Positions 27,104 through 38,107 of a stretch of DNA of 64,000 nucleotides are shown one piece after another. Source of the DNA: Rutidosis leptorrhynchoides (Eukaryota > Streptophyta > Magnoliopsida > Asterales > Asteraceae); NCBI RefSeq assembly GCF_046630445.1, contig NC_092333.1, positions 96,694,001 to 96,758,000 of the forward strand, given 5' to 3'. How positions within the stretch are numbered: position 1 is the stretch's first letter; the number at the start of each line of letters is the position of its first letter. The notes under the pieces were generated by a model that had not been told where the DNA came from, did not search any database, and saw only the letters and a list, made by a program, of their open reading frames with translations. The position numbers were made by a program, and so were the translations under genes.

Positions 27104-27332
27104 TGTTGTAATTTAGTAGTTTATAACTACCTTTGGCTTATTTACTAAGTAGAGACTTATACATATAAGTAAGAAAAGAGAGAGAGTTTATATATATGAA
27201 ATATATATCAAAGTGTGTTTTTTGAAGACTAACATAGAGGCCTTATTTATAGTGTAAAATATTACTATACAAGCTATACAAAGTTGACTAAAATTTATCA
27301 TCCATATGACTTTTTGTACTCATATTATAACA
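27104..27332 (-). repeat. 5' LTR of decayed copia element
   Basis: 229 bp. The adjoining internal sequence on the minus strand reads CGTTATCAGCACGA, the primer-site position. It is not the usual TGGTATCAGAGC, and the same motif is used by the element at 37676. Confidence 0.9.
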
Positions 27333-27335
27333 GGA

Positions 27336-27344
<9 letters not shown>

Positions 27345-27400
<56 letters not shown>
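27345..27400. repeat. (AT)n microsatellite
   Basis: AT dinucleotide run in B' just right of the copia element. Confidence 0.95.
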
Positions 27401-27402
<2 letters not shown>

Positions 27403-28322
27403 TGACACAAGAATATTATTATTAGGTTCGTGAATTTGTCAAAAGGCCAAGTCTTATCACCATCTATTCGGAAATCATCACAAGTGAGTTATAGTCCCAT
27501 TTTTACTATCTAAATTATTTTGGGATGAGAATACATGCAAAATTTATAAATGTTTTACAAAATAAGCACAAGTTCATGGAACTACATTCTACGATTGTTT
27601 TGTTATACCGGATATCTGTACTTATTATTATTATGCTTGGTAACCTAAGAATTAGTGAAAAACACTAATTGACGCGAATCCTAAAGGTAGATCTACGGGC
27701 ACCAACCACCCCCATTTTCGAATAGTGGAAATGCTTTAGTACTTCGAAGAGTTCTTGTCATACGTTTGAATAGTGGAATGTATGATGCCAGATATCTTAA
27801 GCGCTCTATGTTAAGGTTGGTTACCAGACGACTCATCGTATGAATGATTTTTGCAGTTGTAATGATCCTGCGCATTTAATTAAATGAAATCTTGTGACTT
27901 ATTAAATGTTATGATTATTATATAGAAATTAAACCTATGACTCACCAACATTTTGTTGACGTTTTAAGCATGTTTATTTTTAGGTGAATATTAAAAACGC
28001 TTCCGCTGTCGTATGCCAACCCAAGGTCAAGATTTGGAGTCGGCATAATTGTTTATATTGTTTAAACTTGCATTCGGAGTATTTGTTGTAATATATTTGA
28101 TCATATTGTAATGGGTTGTGTAAAAACTTATTTGAGGAGATTGTCTTTGATAGACAATCTAAATTATGTCATTAAGACCTTTATTCAATAATAAAGGTTA
28201 TGGTTGTTTTTTTAAAAACGATTGCAAGATTTGAAAAACGTCTAATATAGAGGTCAAAACCTCGCAAAGAAACTAATTAATATGAAACGTTTATAATTAA
28301 TATGAACGGAGCATTTCACTAA

Positions 28323-31300
28323 TCTTATAAAAGGCTAGAAAAATGATGTCATACAAAACATTTATCAAGTCATAAAAAAATCAAAAAAAGAAAAGAAAAA
28401 AGGAGAAGTCATCTACATGACATCATAAATCAATTTCTTTTTGAATTATTTTTTAGAGATTTTATTAATAAAAAAAGGAAAAAAAAAAAATAGAAAGAAA
28501 AAAAAAATTATTTAAAAAGGGAAAAAGAAAAAATAGGAAAAAAAAATATATGGACACACAGTCAAATTTTTACATCGGTATGATGTTTGCTTGCACGTCT
28601 CAATTGATTTCTCTCTTATCAAGAATCAAGAATTCAAATTAATACTCAATCCCTTCTTCATCTCCCATCTTTATCAAACCCTTCACAATAAAAAAAAAAA
28701 ACACGCAGCTTCTCTTCTTCTCTCTTTCTCTTCTTAAATTTCTTCTTCATCCAACCTTAACCCTAATCTGTAACCGTGGCTGCCACCATTGTCGCTGTAA
28801 TCGCTGCTGCTGATAGGGTCCTTTTTTCTAAAATCGATAAAGTTAGATTTTATGTTTCCCTTTGATTTAGGGATTTTATGTTTCATATGCTGCCATTCAA
28901 ACTTACAATCGATTTCACTTCAGTAAGCATTTTCTTTTCTTGGTATAGTTACGATTTCATGTTTTAATTAGTTCAATTGTTGCTTCTTATTGTATGTTAC
29001 GATTTATGTACGTTTTCATATAGATGATGATATCAATTTGTTTTTTATAACCCTAATTGTGTTTATTATATAATCTAGATTATGTTTTACGAATTATAAA
29101 GAGGAATTGAATAATATGTATGGTGTTAGATTAAATGCAAGTGCTTAAAGAATGAAGATTAATAGTCATTATGAAAGTGCATAAAACGTGTTTGATGAAA
29201 TGTCTGAGAGAAATGCAGTTTTATGGTATGAACTTCTCTCGCTTGCTAATGTATAATAAGACTGAACAAGTGAGTTGAAATGTTAAGTTATTTTTATATA
29301 TAAATAGTGTTATCAAATTGTGTATTGTGTATTTATCTAAATTGTTTATCTGACCTTTCACCAAAAGAAAAGTTACACTAAAAGGGACGCTGAAGTGAAT
29401 CTGAAGATGATGAGGCTGTAAGTATTAGTTTGGTTTATGTATAATTGATATGTTATGGTCACACAGTGCTCAATGAAATGTATTGCATGAGGTCATTTGT
29501 TTAATATAAATTTTTATTAATTGATTTCAACAAATTATAAAGTTTTAAGATCAATTGGTTTAACAAGTTTGTTAAGGTCAAGTTGTTTAATGTGTTTATT
29601 GAGATCAATTAAGTTAAATATGTTAGATAAACTGGCTAAGACTTCATTTATGTATTTGATGCAGGCTTTTGATTTGTCGTTTGAAGCATGAAGCAGAAGA
29701 AGAATCAAAGTATTATGGCTAAATTTTGAACCAGCTTCATAGTTATTGGTTGCAAGTTTTGATCTACAGGAGAGCAAAGAAGTAAGATACACTATTACCT
29801 GCATTCTCTATTCCTATTCCTGTTATGAATTATTTGTAAACAATTTAAATGTATTACTCTTTATACATCTGTAACACAAGTAAAATAATCTAATCAAAAA
29901 GTAATTATTCTTAATTATATTTAATATTTATGTGTTGGCAATAGGCAGGAAATGAGGTTTGGTGAGCACTAACAGAACCAACATCTTAATTTTAAATCTC
30001 TTTTGACTTAAACTCCACAAAAGTGGTGAGGTACCAATAAGTTTGTCCATATATCCCATATGAATCACTTATTAGCTTAGATAGTATATTAGATGCATTA
30101 GCTGCTGGTATAAAGGTTTGTTCGGTAATGTAATCAAAAGATATATTTCGTAGCTAATTTGGGATTATCAATTGATGTAAATGAGGAGTCTCATGATACT
30201 GATTAGAGTAATTTTACAGATTCTCAATTAGGGAAATTATGTATGCGATGTTTGAAATTACTATAAACTACCTCCATTAAAAAAAAACTACTACTAGCAA
30301 AAGGGATTTCTCAGTCATTGAAGCACAGTTAATTTACAAGGTATACACATTTAGGTAGCTTAATGGTCCCTAAAATATTTGTAATGCACTAATTTGTTTA
30401 ATTAGACATGTACCACTTCTATCTAAATATAGATTTGTCAAGGTCACTAATCTTGGTGTCTTTGTTTCCATTTTTGTCAGAAAGCAATTGAAAGCTGATC
30501 CAGAAGTACTTATGTGTTAACTACTGAACTTGGTTTAACAAACAGCAGTAAGCATATCTTCGCCTTTCTATTTTTTCTATAAAAAAAATTCTGCAGCAAT
30601 ACATAATACCCGATAATGTTTTAGAATGTGATCTATATTAAGTTTATCATTAAGTTTAGTTTTGTGAGTTTTCATACCTTTAATAATGTAGGTGATAATT
30701 TTTAGATATTTAGTTATTTATGTACGAATCTATATTTTACCATTAATTTTGATTAGTTTGTTATCAACTATGTTGCAGATTAATGAACCTATCAACTTTG
30801 TTGAAGATTCAATGGCATATTCTTTTGGTACTGTTACATGCTCTCATTTCTTGATAATGGAAGTGTTCCGTTTTCTACACAAATTGTTAGCTCTCATTTC
30901 TTGGTAATTTAGTTGCTTCAGTGACCGTTTTTTATGTTTTCTATTTATGGGCAATAAAGTTAAATTATGGTCATTGTGGGCATCTGCAAAAGTTCAACAT
31001 AGGATGGATTGTTGCACAAAACATTGAAGTTGCTAAATCCATTATACATAGGTTTAGAGGTTGGAAGTAACATTGTCTTATTAATGTGGCGGTTGCGGCG
31101 GCCGTTGCAACGGTCAAAAGTTGGGTCAAAGATGGGTCAAAGTCGCTTTAGTAGGGGCAGAATTATAGATATAGTTTGTGTGCTTCTCATTTGCTTGGCG
31201 AAATGGTGTTTTTAATGGTAAATCGTTTATATTGATGCAAAGTACTTGGCTCAGTTTCATGTTGGAAATGGAAAATAAATGTTAGCTAATTATATATAGT

Positions 31301-32101
31301 TGAAATGTATTTATCACTACTTTCTTTAATTGCATATGTACAAACAGTTGATTTTTTTAGTTTTTGGTTGTGATTGCAGCGTACTTCAATGATGCCCAAC
31401 AGTAGGCTACCAAGGATGCAAGTGTGATTGGTGATTCGAATATTGCCAGAATCACCAATGACTCGATGAGCCTACACATGAGAGATGTGTAAATTAAGTT
31501 GAAAAATCTGGGTTTGCTAATTAGTTTAAGTTGTGGTGTTTTTAGAAATGGTGTGCTTGCTGTGGCATTGAAGCTTGAAATTTAATAATCGACAAGGCTG
31601 AGAATTGAATTAGAAGGTACGGACGGGCGTTTGATTTTGTATATTTCATCTAAAGGTTGGTACAATAGATGTTCATATTTTACTCCAGTTGACACATACT
31701 TTTGACTTGATGTGATGTTTCGTTATTGTTAAACTCCGTTGTTAGGATGGTTTGGTCAAATATGGAGGTGATAATATCTCATAAAACAGTATTTGGGGTT
31801 GTTTTGGATGAAGGATGTGAATGGCAAAATGTTGGGTGAAAGTTTTGATTTTACTTTGTAATATTTCTTCTTAATATCTGTTTGTTTTTAGACTCACTTG
31901 CTTTAATGTTTAATTAGTACCGAGCACAATATTAGAAGTTGATACATATGAATTACATTACATCTTTATGTGATAATATATTCAAAGTTTAAAGTTATAA
32001 TAATGACCGGTAGAACAGAATGTATATTCAAAGAATCAAAGTTATAGAAAATACGGAGTAAATCTTTAACCAACCCGTGATTTCACGGGTCTATTAACTA
32101 G
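28323..32101 (+). mobile_element. non-autonomous Helitron with captured host-gene piece
   Basis: The 5' end TCTTATAAAAGG follows a host A (28322), and further in reads aaaatgatgtcat, a common plant Helitron start. The 3' end has the short hairpin CCCGTGATTTCACGGG at about 32075-32090, then CTAG at 32098-32101 followed by a host T. A to T insertion without duplication is the Helitron rule. No Rep/helicase domain was seen, so it is non-autonomous. Between the ends lie gene-like pieces: a CT-rich leader (28690-28760), intron-like AT-rich stretches, and an HSP70-like exon piece at 31380. It sits four bases right of the B' LTR end. Confidence 0.75.
31380..31470 (+). pseudogene. captured HSP70/BiP-like exon fragment
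   Basis: After an acceptor-like TTGCAG (ending 31379) the sequence reads YFNDAQQ, then a stop, then ATKDASVIGDSNIARITND. This matches the conserved HSP70 segment [29 protein letters not shown], and NIARI is nearer to the ER form BiP than to the cytosolic form. The similarity ends after about 30 residues and an in-frame stop is present, so it is a dead piece carried by the Helitron. It keeps a splice acceptor, so it was captured as genomic DNA and not as a cDNA. Confidence 0.7.
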
Positions 32102-32238
32102 TTATTGAATTATTAAACAAGTAATACGGAGTAATATATAGAATTTCAAAATGTGAAAGCATGTCCAAATGACTATAATCTATCCATGTCATGACATTCG
32201 TAAACTGAAACATTCATTTTATTAAAAACATATCCAAA

Positions 32239-32661
32239 TATTATCTCGCTTTATTTATTTAAGCTTTGAAATGGATTACTTTATATTGTATTTGGAAACA
32301 TCGCAACAAAGTAGTATTCCAAGGTAAACCTTGGAGTGCCTCGATGATCTTCAACGAAATACAATCTATTTCGTTCTTGTGGATTGCTAATCGTGCAAAA
32401 GGGAAAGGCTTGGAGTGGTTAACATGGATGTCGAAACCTTCTGTTTACCTCACTTAACCTGAATTGTGTTCGCACTATGCTTGTTTTAGATTTAATATGC
32501 AAAGCTCTAGGATAGAAGGTTGCTCGCTTAGCAACCATGTCTTTTGTTCTCGTGTACTCGTATTGATGTATCGTGTCGTGTGGCGTCCCTGCTGTTTATG
32601 AGGGGACGTAGCTTTGTAATTTTCTTCGTGCTAATAAAATTGTTTGCCTTTCAAAAAAAAA
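32239..32661 (+). mobile_element. 5'-truncated LINE (L1-like)
   Basis: The readable end of an L1 second ORF (32266-32457) contains CIWKHRNKVVFQG and WIANRAKGKGLEW, typical of the C-terminus after RT. A ~200-bp 3' untranslated region and a poly-A run (32653-32661) follow. The flanks carry an 11-bp duplication, acatatccaaa (32228-32238 and 32662-32672), as expected for target-primed insertion. Only the last ~420 bp of the element arrived. Confidence 0.85.
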
Positions 32662-32672
32662 ACATATCCAAA

Positions 32673-33640
32673 ATACGACAATGTATTTGATAATTTGTTC
32701 ATGTAATCAGTACATTTTTTGAGTTGGCAACTAAGTAGGTTAACACGTCATCTACCACACTATAGAAAGCCATCGTTATCTCACCAATTATAAGTCATTA
32801 GACTTCCTCCACTGAGACTGAATATAGACCGAGCGTTGTCATTCTATGTGAAAAAAACATGGTAAACAAGCAAAGACGCCGTTGTTAACGGTTTTACAAA
32901 TCAACTACAAACAATGGTCATGGTATGTTGTGATAATTTGTATTTGATTGCACAACAAAACAACTATAGATAATTATAGACTAGAAACTCGTAATTAGGT
33001 GGATATATTTATCGGCCAACTCTATTTTCATAAAAGTGATGCACTACGCTACTAAAGATGAAAAGACGATGTACCTACCTCAACTTTCAAACCATGTTCA
33101 AAGTTGAACAAAATTATGTAACAAGTTGTCAAGGATGTGGTATGAAACACAGACAAAAGTAGAACACAATAATCAATATCAGATAGCAACCCAATCTTAA
33201 CAAAATGTGGACCATTTACATCATTTTTGGTTCACCTCTTATATACACAGATTCTACTTTTCAACCCGTAGATTAAAAAACATATAAGCATCCACCATTT
33301 CCACCCATACTAGAAGTTAACATTTAACCCAAATCCATTTTGACCAATTACCCAAACCGCATGACCCATCAATGGGCTATTACTAAGAATTTACAATCTA
33401 TATAAAACTTGCAGCAATGACCAAAGATAATGACCATGAGTACAAATATTCCGTTGATTATTTAACTACATAAAGCACACCAATTTTTTTTAGTTTCCGA
33501 TAACTATCTATTATGTATCCATGAAATTAAAATCCTATCAAATTGTACGAAACAGTTTACATACGGTTTTATAACTCTTTCACTGACTACAGTTTTTAAA
33601 CATCTACATTAAAATTTACCACATGATTCAAACCACCAGA
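32673..33640. other. 3' flank of the BAH gene; nothing else seen
   Basis: AT-rich non-coding sequence. It should hold the 3' untranslated region and polyadenylation region of the minus-strand gene that stops at 33641. No other ORF or repeat is supported. Confidence 0.5.
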
Positions 33641-36600
33641 CTAAACTACAGGATCAGTTGGTGGTGGCGGGTTGTCATGCTCTTCAGTAGTAGACTTGTT
33701 GAACGACTTCTGTCTTTCGGGTACAGTTACATAAGGCTCGGTCGCCTTTTTAAAAGACCCATTCACCAAAGGGTTGTCACGAGGGCTAACCAACTTCTTT
33801 TCAACATCTTCAAACTTAGCAGTGGCCCATGGTGCAGTGCCTACCGTCTTTGAGCTGGGCCCGTCTATTGTTAGGGTTGACGCCTCATCCCTAGATGCAT
33901 ACCACATGTTACCACATGCAGTACACTCAAGCTGCAAACATTAATTAAAAGAATCAATAAAGAATGGTGATTTGTAATCTTATATAAACGAAGTTTATGG
34001 CATCGAGTATGAACCTGGTATCGATCACCATGTCCACCTGATATTATCTCTATCAAGCGCACTTTTTTCTCTGTGCATCTTTTACATCGAGCATCTGTCA
34101 TCTGCACAGATATATGACAAGTAAGATCATTTAATCAGAATTACAAACATAAATAGATGCTACAAATGAACAAATACACACATATAGATAAGAGAAATTT
34201 AAATTTTTTTTACCTGCACTTGTGTATCCTCTTCGGGCTCTTTGCTTGCTATTTCCTCTGCAGTTAATCCTTCCTACAAGTAGACGTAGAAAAAAAAAAA
34301 GAATCGCGAACATGTTTCTCGATGTCAGATTTGAAAACGAGAACCTCAAAAGGACGTAAAAAAATTAATATCAAATATGAATTGATACATTTTATAACAT
34401 ATAGATAGCCAGGCGAAGAATAAATTTCCTTTATTCTGTTCTTATCTATTCATACCAAGGTTGTAAAAGTCGCGAGTCGGGACGAGTCGGTCGGGACCTT
34501 GGAGGGACGAGTCGGTCAAGTTAAGGACGAGACAGGAAGAATCGACAGTTGACCAACGCTGACTATTTAGTAATGAATAAATTAAGCATATATATCACAT
34601 ATAAATATATCAACCATAATTCATAAATATTTCAAGCATAGATATATAGATATATCACATATGGCACAAATCTAATTTTAAAAAATATAGAATTTTCGAC
34701 CTAACACTGAAGTAGGCCGACTCAGACCCGATTCGGGTGATTCAGCCCGACTTTGACCCGACTTTTTTGCGTTGACCGACTTTTAGGGCGTTCTTGAGCG
34801 AGTCGGGACGGACTAGTCCCCAAACGGATGGGTCGGCTGAATTATACAACAGTGATACATACCTTCAACTCAATAGGAGACATGCTCAAAATTTTTGAAG
34901 CTTCTAATTCTCCCTTTAAGAGACGAAGAGCTAGTTGTGCGTTTTTCTGCAAGTGTTTCCACACATACACGATCAGATGACAAGAGAAAATAGACAACTT
35001 CAATCATAAACGATAACATGAATGTTTTATATCAAGGATAGATAATTGTACTTAAACATAAATAATTATTATAATAAAATTGTGCTTACCTTAAGATTAA
35101 AACATAGCTGCCTCATCTTTTGGTTATATTTCTGATGATCCGAAGATAAAGACTCTTGTGAGGCTAACTCAAGTGCAGTTACAGCACGAACAGCATCGTC
35201 GGGCCACATAGGTAATCCAGTTCCATTCTGCCACATAGTAAATTATTATAATGCAGATTTATTAAATCATTAAATTAAATTAAATACCAGTAACATAAAA
35301 ATGGAAGCTTACATTATCTTCCTTCCCAACACTCTGACTGCCATCTACATTATTGCATACATATTGTACAGCTTCTAGAAGTTTCTCTAACCATTTATCA
35401 CGATAGTGATCACGCGTGACAGCATCAAACTTCACCAGAATATTATAATACTCCGAAGCAATACTATTACAACTTCCAGGTGTTTCAGACCTTGACAATG
35501 GCCCACCAGACTTGTTGCTTACATCATCATCTCTAGTAACATCTAGCGATAACATACTCTTTCTCCTCATCAACCTTTTACTTTTGAATTGATCTTCTGT
35601 ATTCACAGTATCTTCATTAATTTTAATATCAGGAAGTTCTCCTATTCGAGACATAGTTTTTTGAACAAGAATATCAATCTCATGTTGCATGTGGTCTTCA
35701 TAATCTTTGTCTGTGAGATTGAATAGACGTTTATCTGTTGTGTCGTATACCTTTCGGACTATAAATCCGGGATGCACTTTACGACTCGGGATCTGTTTGT
35801 TTGCGGGTATGAAATGTACTACACATTTGTGCATTACAGATTCGGCTGGGACCTCATCCCTATGGAAACTATAAAACAGCTCACGTGTATCATTTGATTG
35901 CCAATTTCCACCGTTTTTCTTTTCGGCCTCTTCGGGTCTATAAAACCATTGTCCGTTTACCATCACATTACCATCTTTTGTCTCGGTGACATCCTATTAA
36001 TAACCAATATTTAACTTTCAGTTTCACAACAGCATAAGAGATGAAAAAACATTGTTAATAGAATTAAGAAAAAATGGAATACCTTTATGATAGCGACATA
36101 TGGCTTCTTGTTTGGTGTTTCAGTGTCGGCAACCAAAAGCACAGAATCCTCCTGTAAACGTACTAAGACGGAACAATTAATAAATAGTCAAGTGTAAAGT
36201 ATTCAATGATAATATAACTTACATTCAAGAACATTCTACAAACTAGAACATGGCACGAGTTTAACTTGGAAGAACTTAGATACAAAACATCATGTACAAA
36301 TAGTTAAAGAGAAGCCTATATACATGAAAATACATACATGATGCATCACTATATGGTTTGTTACTTATTATAGACTTATTGCCACGATAAACTTTAAGGG
36401 GAAAAAAATCATATTCACAGTCATCTTGCACCATTGACTTGGAAATCATGCATAGTATATGTAAAAACTAGGTAACTTTAGCATCGAAGAAGATTTACAG
36501 AGGGTAAAGGTGTAAGTGTGTGACAACTGATATAGGATGTTGTAGGCGTTTAATCCTTTACACAGATAAATACATAAAATAATTCTTGTGTAATACGACC

Positions 36601-37376
36601 GTCATTAGATTTATTTAGCATTCCAATTATCTACCATAGAACCATGACCTACAAAAGGAAGGTAAAAGGCTGCAAACTAAGAACTGAATCAATTAAGGTA
36701 ACCTTACATACTAACATTAGTTTAGCATTTCATTTTTAGTTACCGATAATTTTACCAATAATTAAATCAAACCCATAGCCAAATCTCACAATCTTCTAGT
36801 AATTGCAAACCCTAGAAACCTCAAATTACAATTGGATGTTTAACAGTTAACACTGCAAATTGCTAGTATCCACATAATAATCACCACAGTTCACTCCGCA
36901 ATTCGAAATGCCAGCAAAACACATAAACAAACTCGCCCAATTTTATTTTTTGATTAATACTACTGTAATTGATAATAGTGCTTATAGATTGAAAAAAGAG
37001 GAAGCGGAAAACAAAAACTCACAAGCTCGTAAGTAAGTCCGTCATATTCAAACGACTTATAATGATTCCGCCTCGTTTTGCCCTTGCCTGAAACCCTAAT
37101 GACGTCACCGATCGGCGTCGCGTCTTCCACCGGTACTTCTTCATCTTCGTTCACCGGCGGTGGCGGTGAATCTTCTTTCTTATCGTCGTTACGTTTTTTA
37201 TTATCTCGTTTAGGTTTTGTTAACTGTTTGATTGCTTCTACTTGTTTTTCTTCTTCGTCATCTTCGTCGTAGAATTCCATGCGCTTTCTTCTCCGTTGAG
37301 TTAGATTCAGTTTCTCCGGTGGAGCGACGTCTTCTTCATCTTCGTCGCTGGTGGCTAAATATCTCCGATTACGCAT
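33641..37376 (-). CDS. AIPP3: BAH + TFIIS-like chromatin reader (AIPP3/BDT1-like), 587 aa, 8 exons
   Basis: Exons (minus): 37376-37023, 36151-36083, 35993-35313, 35227-35090, 34946-34863, 34273-34214, 34101-34015, 33931-33641; all introns are GT-AG and all junctions phase 0. The acidic/basic N-terminus is followed by a BAH domain (about residues 112-240). Y136, W157 and Y159 have the same spacing (21 and 2) as the H3K27me3 cage Y149/W170/Y172 that I recall for Arabidopsis AIPP3/BDT1. A TFIIS-central-like helical domain (about 300-450) contains KYNQKMRQLCFNLKKN and LTAEEIASKE. A four-Cys ribbon (C468, C471, C494, C497) follows. The family reads H3K27me3 in the nucleus and works with PHD partners and CPL2 to repress transcription; that role is from family knowledge. 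The start is the first ATG that opens the acidic exon; upstream in-frame codons are untypical. A hAT MITE sits in intron 5 and a young copia element lies upstream. Confidence 0.88.
34456..34854. mobile_element. hAT-type MITE in intron 5, abutting the splice donor
   Basis: A 399-bp element with short inverted ends CAAGGTTGTA and (complement of the other end) CACTGTTGTA. It is flanked by 8-bp duplications attcatac (34448-34455) and atacatac (34855-34862), 7 of 8 identical. Inside are gagtcgggacgagtcgg-type repeats at both ends and an AT-rich middle, with no ORF. The right duplication is exactly intron positions 1-8 of the BAH gene (GTATGTAT on the minus strand). Confidence 0.8.
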
Positions 37377-37670
37377 TTTTGAGAATTTGGAATTGGAGGA
37401 AATGAGTGCTTTTGTTTGTTTGTGTGGGTAACCGACTGAAAAAGTGAGCGTGTGACTCAAATGCTTTCGCCAGGTGGCATTTTTTTGAAGTTGAGGTATC
37501 AAGCTTAGCTTAGCAAACACCCAAGCGAGACCTTTACAAAAACAGGCCCATGAACAAAACTTTAATCCAACACACAAATAGAAGCCCATAAATCCACACA
37601 CACAAAAATGCAGTTGAACAAAACTTTTAAGGAAAATTGGTCAAAATGCCCCTAAATTTCAAAGTGTATA
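37377..37670 (-). promoter_or_regulatory. remaining proximal upstream region of the BAH gene
   Basis: Only about 294 bp separate the ATG from the copia insertion duplication (ccatt at 37671-37675). The 5' untranslated region and core promoter must lie here or be supplied by the LTR. The original upstream sequence resumes at 42725. I see no clear TATA box. Confidence 0.5.
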
Positions 37671-37675
37671 CCATT

Positions 37676-37946
37676 TGTTATAATTCAGTAGGCTTATAAC
37701 TACCTTTAGTGATTTGATTCTTGATTTAGAATACTAATAATGAAGTGTAAGAACAAAGATGATAATGGAGAGAAAGAAAGAAACACTTTGTAAGTGTGAG
37801 AAATGGTGCAAGTTTAATGCTTGCATTCATGAGTATTTATAGCCTAAAATCTCAATATAAAAATACATACTTTGTGTACCAAAATTGACTATATGTATAC
37901 ACCAAAATTGACTATCCATATCTATATTATTATTATTATTATAACA
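37676..37946 (-). repeat. 3' LTR of young copia element
   Basis: 271 bp, matching 42449-42719. It is the LTR nearest the BAH gene and points the same way. Confidence 0.93.
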
Positions 37947-38107
37947 CTCCCCCTTGGATAGCAATTTTATTTTGTTGAAGATCAACTATAAATTACTGCC
38001 TCGTTAAAAACCTTGCTAAAGAAAACCCAGTGGGAAAAAACTTTAGCTAAGGGAAAAAGAGTGCAGCATGGAGTTGACTCCCCCTCAAGTAGACATCGCT
38101 TCAGCTG

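Larger units (their letters stand above)
21455..27332 (-). mobile_element. decayed Ty1/copia retrotransposon
   Basis: Two 229-bp LTRs (21455-21683 and 27104-27332) begin TGTTGTAATTTAG and end ATTATAACA, flanked by the duplication ggaat (21450-21454 and 27333-27337). A polypurine tract (AAGGGGGAG on the minus strand) adjoins the left LTR. Recognisable parts, read on the minus strand, are an integrase core piece (about 24.1-24.6 kb), an RT/RNase H-related region (about 22.0-23.5 kb) and a leader with tandem repeats (26.5-27.1 kb). No gag was recognised. It resembles the element at 37676 but is heavily broken (well over ten breaks). The LTRs look nearly identical by eye. Confidence 0.85.
20194..28318 (+). 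mobile_element. LTR of family B (copy B', reverse to the solo LTR), interrupted
   Basis: 20194-21449 and 27338-28318 are diverged, inverted relatives of solo LTR B; 20194-21250 matches 13670-14640, and 27415-28318 matches the complement of 282-1161 plus the join. It ends ...GAACGGAGCATTTCA at 28318. The start (TGTAGTGACC end) is not in the window because the gag-only element sits in it. The copia element at 21455-27332 is a separate later insertion. Whether B' is itself solo cannot be judged. Confidence 0.65.

Noticed and set aside
30780-30860. A second HSP70 piece (INEP...AYSFGT)
   Set aside because: Only a few residues agree with the HSP70 IINEPTAAAIAYGL motif; too weak to call.
28323-32101. 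An intact plant gene at 28700-31600 (CT-rich leader, several splice-like sites)
   Set aside because: No continuous reading frame was found, the only recognisable part has an in-frame stop, and the block is bounded by Helitron ends.
37078-37272. Plus-strand Ser/Gly-rich ORF opposite the BAH gene's first exon
   Set aside because: It is the antisense shadow of the acidic/basic first exon.
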